The notes under the pieces: generated by a model
What the model was told of the DNA's origin: nothing
The model's database searches: none
What the model saw: the letters and a program-made list of their open reading frames with translations, nothing else
Shown: positions 5,359 through 6,171 of the stretch, one piece after another
How the letters are laid out: every line of letters begins with the position of its first letter
Position numbering within the stretch: position 1 is the stretch's first letter
Assembly: GCA_046540855.1 (NCBI GenBank)
Contig: JBKHEJ010000169.1
Location: forward strand, 1 to 6,171
DNA from: T1Sed10-7 sp046540855
Lineage (GTDB): Bacteria > Actinomycetota > Nitriliruptoria > Nitriliruptorales > Nitriliruptoraceae
Direction: 5' to 3'
DNA: 6,171 nucleotides
Translations under genes and position numbers: made by a program

Positions 5359-5407
5359 TTGACTCGGAGCGTAGCTCCCGCTCCACTACTCAAACATACC
5401 TTTGAGT
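5359..5407 (+). promoter_or_regulatory. Divergent control region with ArsR-type operator
   Basis: ACTCAAA (5388-5394) and TTTGAGT (5401-5407) form a perfect 7-bp inverted repeat with a 6-bp A/T-richer spacer, the usual geometry of ArsR-family operators. It is 25 bases before the MFS ATG and 66 bases before the regulator ATG. TTGACT at 5359-5364 is a possible rightward -35 without a good -10 at normal spacing; TACCTT at 5397-5402 inside the operator fits TANNNT. On the minus strand TTGAGT in the operator precedes TACGCT by only 14 bases. GGAGC-GTA-GCTCC (5366-5378) is a further small hairpin in the regulator's leader. Confidence 0.7.
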
Positions 5408-5432
5408 GTTGGGTCGGTCCGAGGTCGTGGCG

Positions 5433-6171
5433 ATGGACGGTGCAGGATCGCAGGTCCGACTGGGCCTGAGGGAGAACCTGCCGCAGTTCGCGCTGCTCGT
5501 CGGCGTCAACGCGCTCGTTGGTGGCCTGGTCGGCCAGGAGCGCACGGTGCTGCCGCTGCTCGCCGAGCAGGAGTTCGCCCTGTCCGGCTACACCGCGATG
5601 CTGACCTTCATCGTGGCCTTCGGCATCACCAAGGCGCTCGTCAACTACATCGCGGGCACCCTCGCCGATCGGTTCGGCCGCAAGCCGGTGCTGCTCGCCG
5701 GCTGGCTGGTCGGCCTCCCGGTCCCCCTGCTGCTGATCTGGGCGCCGACCTGGGGCTGGATCGTGGCCGCCAACGTCCTGCTCGGGGTCAACCAGGGCCT
5801 CGCCTGGTCGGTCACGGTCATCATGAAGATCGACCTGGTCGGGCCCGCCAAGCGCGGCACCGCGATGGGGTTCAACGAGGCCGCCGGCTACGGCGCCGTC
5901 GCGGCCGCAGCCTGGGCGACGGGGGTGCTGGCCGAGACATACGGGCTGCGACCTGCGCCCTTCTTCCTCGGCCTGGCCTTCGCGGGCCTCGGGCTCGGGC
6001 TGTCCGCGCTGCTCGTGCGGGAGACCGCCGGCCACGTCGCCCATGAGGCCGCTGCGCGGTCGCGCCACACCCCCGGGGTGACCCACACCGGCGCGAGGGG
6101 GTACGACGGTGGCCTGACCGGACGCCAGGTGTTCGCGCTGACCACCTGGCGGGACCGGTCGCTGTCGGCTG
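5433..6171 (+). CDS. MFS transporter, 3' truncated by window
   Basis: The first 246 residues of a major facilitator superfamily transporter; the gene runs off the right edge (full-length members are usually about 400-450 residues). Motif A, GTLADRFGRKPVL, is at residues 75-87 between the second and third membrane segments. Six hydrophobic segments lie near 18-38, 53-74, 85-103, 107-127, 147-167 and 175-195, completing the N-terminal bundle. A hydrophilic, probably cytoplasmic linker (about 198-230) then leads to RQVFALTTWRDRSL. The family-typical stretches NALVGGLVGQERTVLPLLAE and WSVTVIMKIDLVGPAKRG resemble transporters I recall beside ArsR-rhodanese regulators in other bacteria. ATG 5433 is chosen for GAGG eight bases upstream; GTG 5427 and GTG 5406 are in frame, and a TGA at 5403-5405 bounds the frame. 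The operator directly upstream implies control by the divergent regulator. The substrate is unknown; efflux of a metalloid, organoarsenical or sulfur compound is a hypothesis. Confidence 0.88.
   Translation, partial: MDGAGSQVRLGLRENLPQFALLVGVNALVGGLVGQERTVLPLLAEQEFALSGYTAMLTFIVAFGITKALVNYIAGTLADRFGRKPVLLAGWLVGLPVPLLLIWAPTWGWIVAANVLLGVNQGLAWSVTVIMKIDLVGPAKRGTAMGFNEAAGYGAVAAAAWATGVLAETYGLRPAPFFLGLAFAGLGLGLSALLVRETAGHVAHEAAARSRHTPGVTHTGARGYDGGLTGRQVFALTTWRDRSLSA

Noticed and set aside
4605..6086. A 493-codon minus-strand frame extending the ArsR-rhodanese gene far upstream
   Set aside because: The extra part is antisense to the MFS transporter, is low-complexity, and lies beyond a clear ribosome site, ATG 5321 and the operator.
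1..6171. CRISPR array, tRNA, rRNA, transposase or toxin-antitoxin pair
   Set aside because: No regularly spaced repeats, cloverleaf, conserved rRNA stretches, DDE/HUH motifs or recognisable toxin-antitoxin genes were found on either strand.

Overview
The window is strongly GC-rich double-stranded DNA with compact genes, near-universal G/C in third codon positions, GTG as well as ATG starts, and GGAGG-like ribosome binding sites. With a DksA/TraR-type zinc-finger protein, a YihY/BrkB membrane protein and a CPBP membrane protease, this suggests a high-GC actinobacterium. That is inferred from base composition and gene style; no marker gene is present to fix the lineage. No rRNA, tRNA, CRISPR array or transposase was seen.

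Layout, left to right: (1) the last 30 codons of an unidentified + strand gene, then a convergent gap holding a terminator-like hairpin; (2) a minus-strand CPBP-family intramembrane protease with all three motifs; (3) a 475-base divergent intergenic region with a good sigma-70-type promoter candidate reading right; (4) two small + strand orphan genes, a 189-residue protein with a C-terminal excisionase/MerR-like helix-turn-helix and a 138-residue protein of unknown family; (5) a convergent hairpin terminator and a minus-strand DksA/TraR-like protein whose zinc site is Cys3-His; (6) a 341-base divergent region containing a 12-bp perfect palindrome that looks like an operator; (7) a + strand YihY/BrkB-family membrane protein; (8) a gap that is not empty: on the minus strand it carries about 47 codons recognisable as the C-terminal domain of a GH32 fructosidase/levanase, a gene remnant running into the 3' end of the YihY gene, followed by a 23-nt imperfect palindrome and a strong hairpin; (9) a minus-strand ArsR-rhodanese fusion regulator divergent from a + strand MFS transporter cut by the window end, with a perfect ACTCAAA-N6-TTTGAGT inverted repeat between them.

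The clearest functional unit is the last one: a regulator combining an ArsR winged helix with a rhodanese domain, its probable operator, and the transporter it probably controls. The ArsR part has no cysteine at all, so sensing probably goes through the two rhodanese cysteines (CRGPYC), by persulfide, oxidant or thiophilic metalloid chemistry; the MFS substrate cannot be read from sequence. The rest looks like unlinked single genes, plus two orphan proteins and one decayed carbohydrate-hydrolase fragment that point to past rearrangement.
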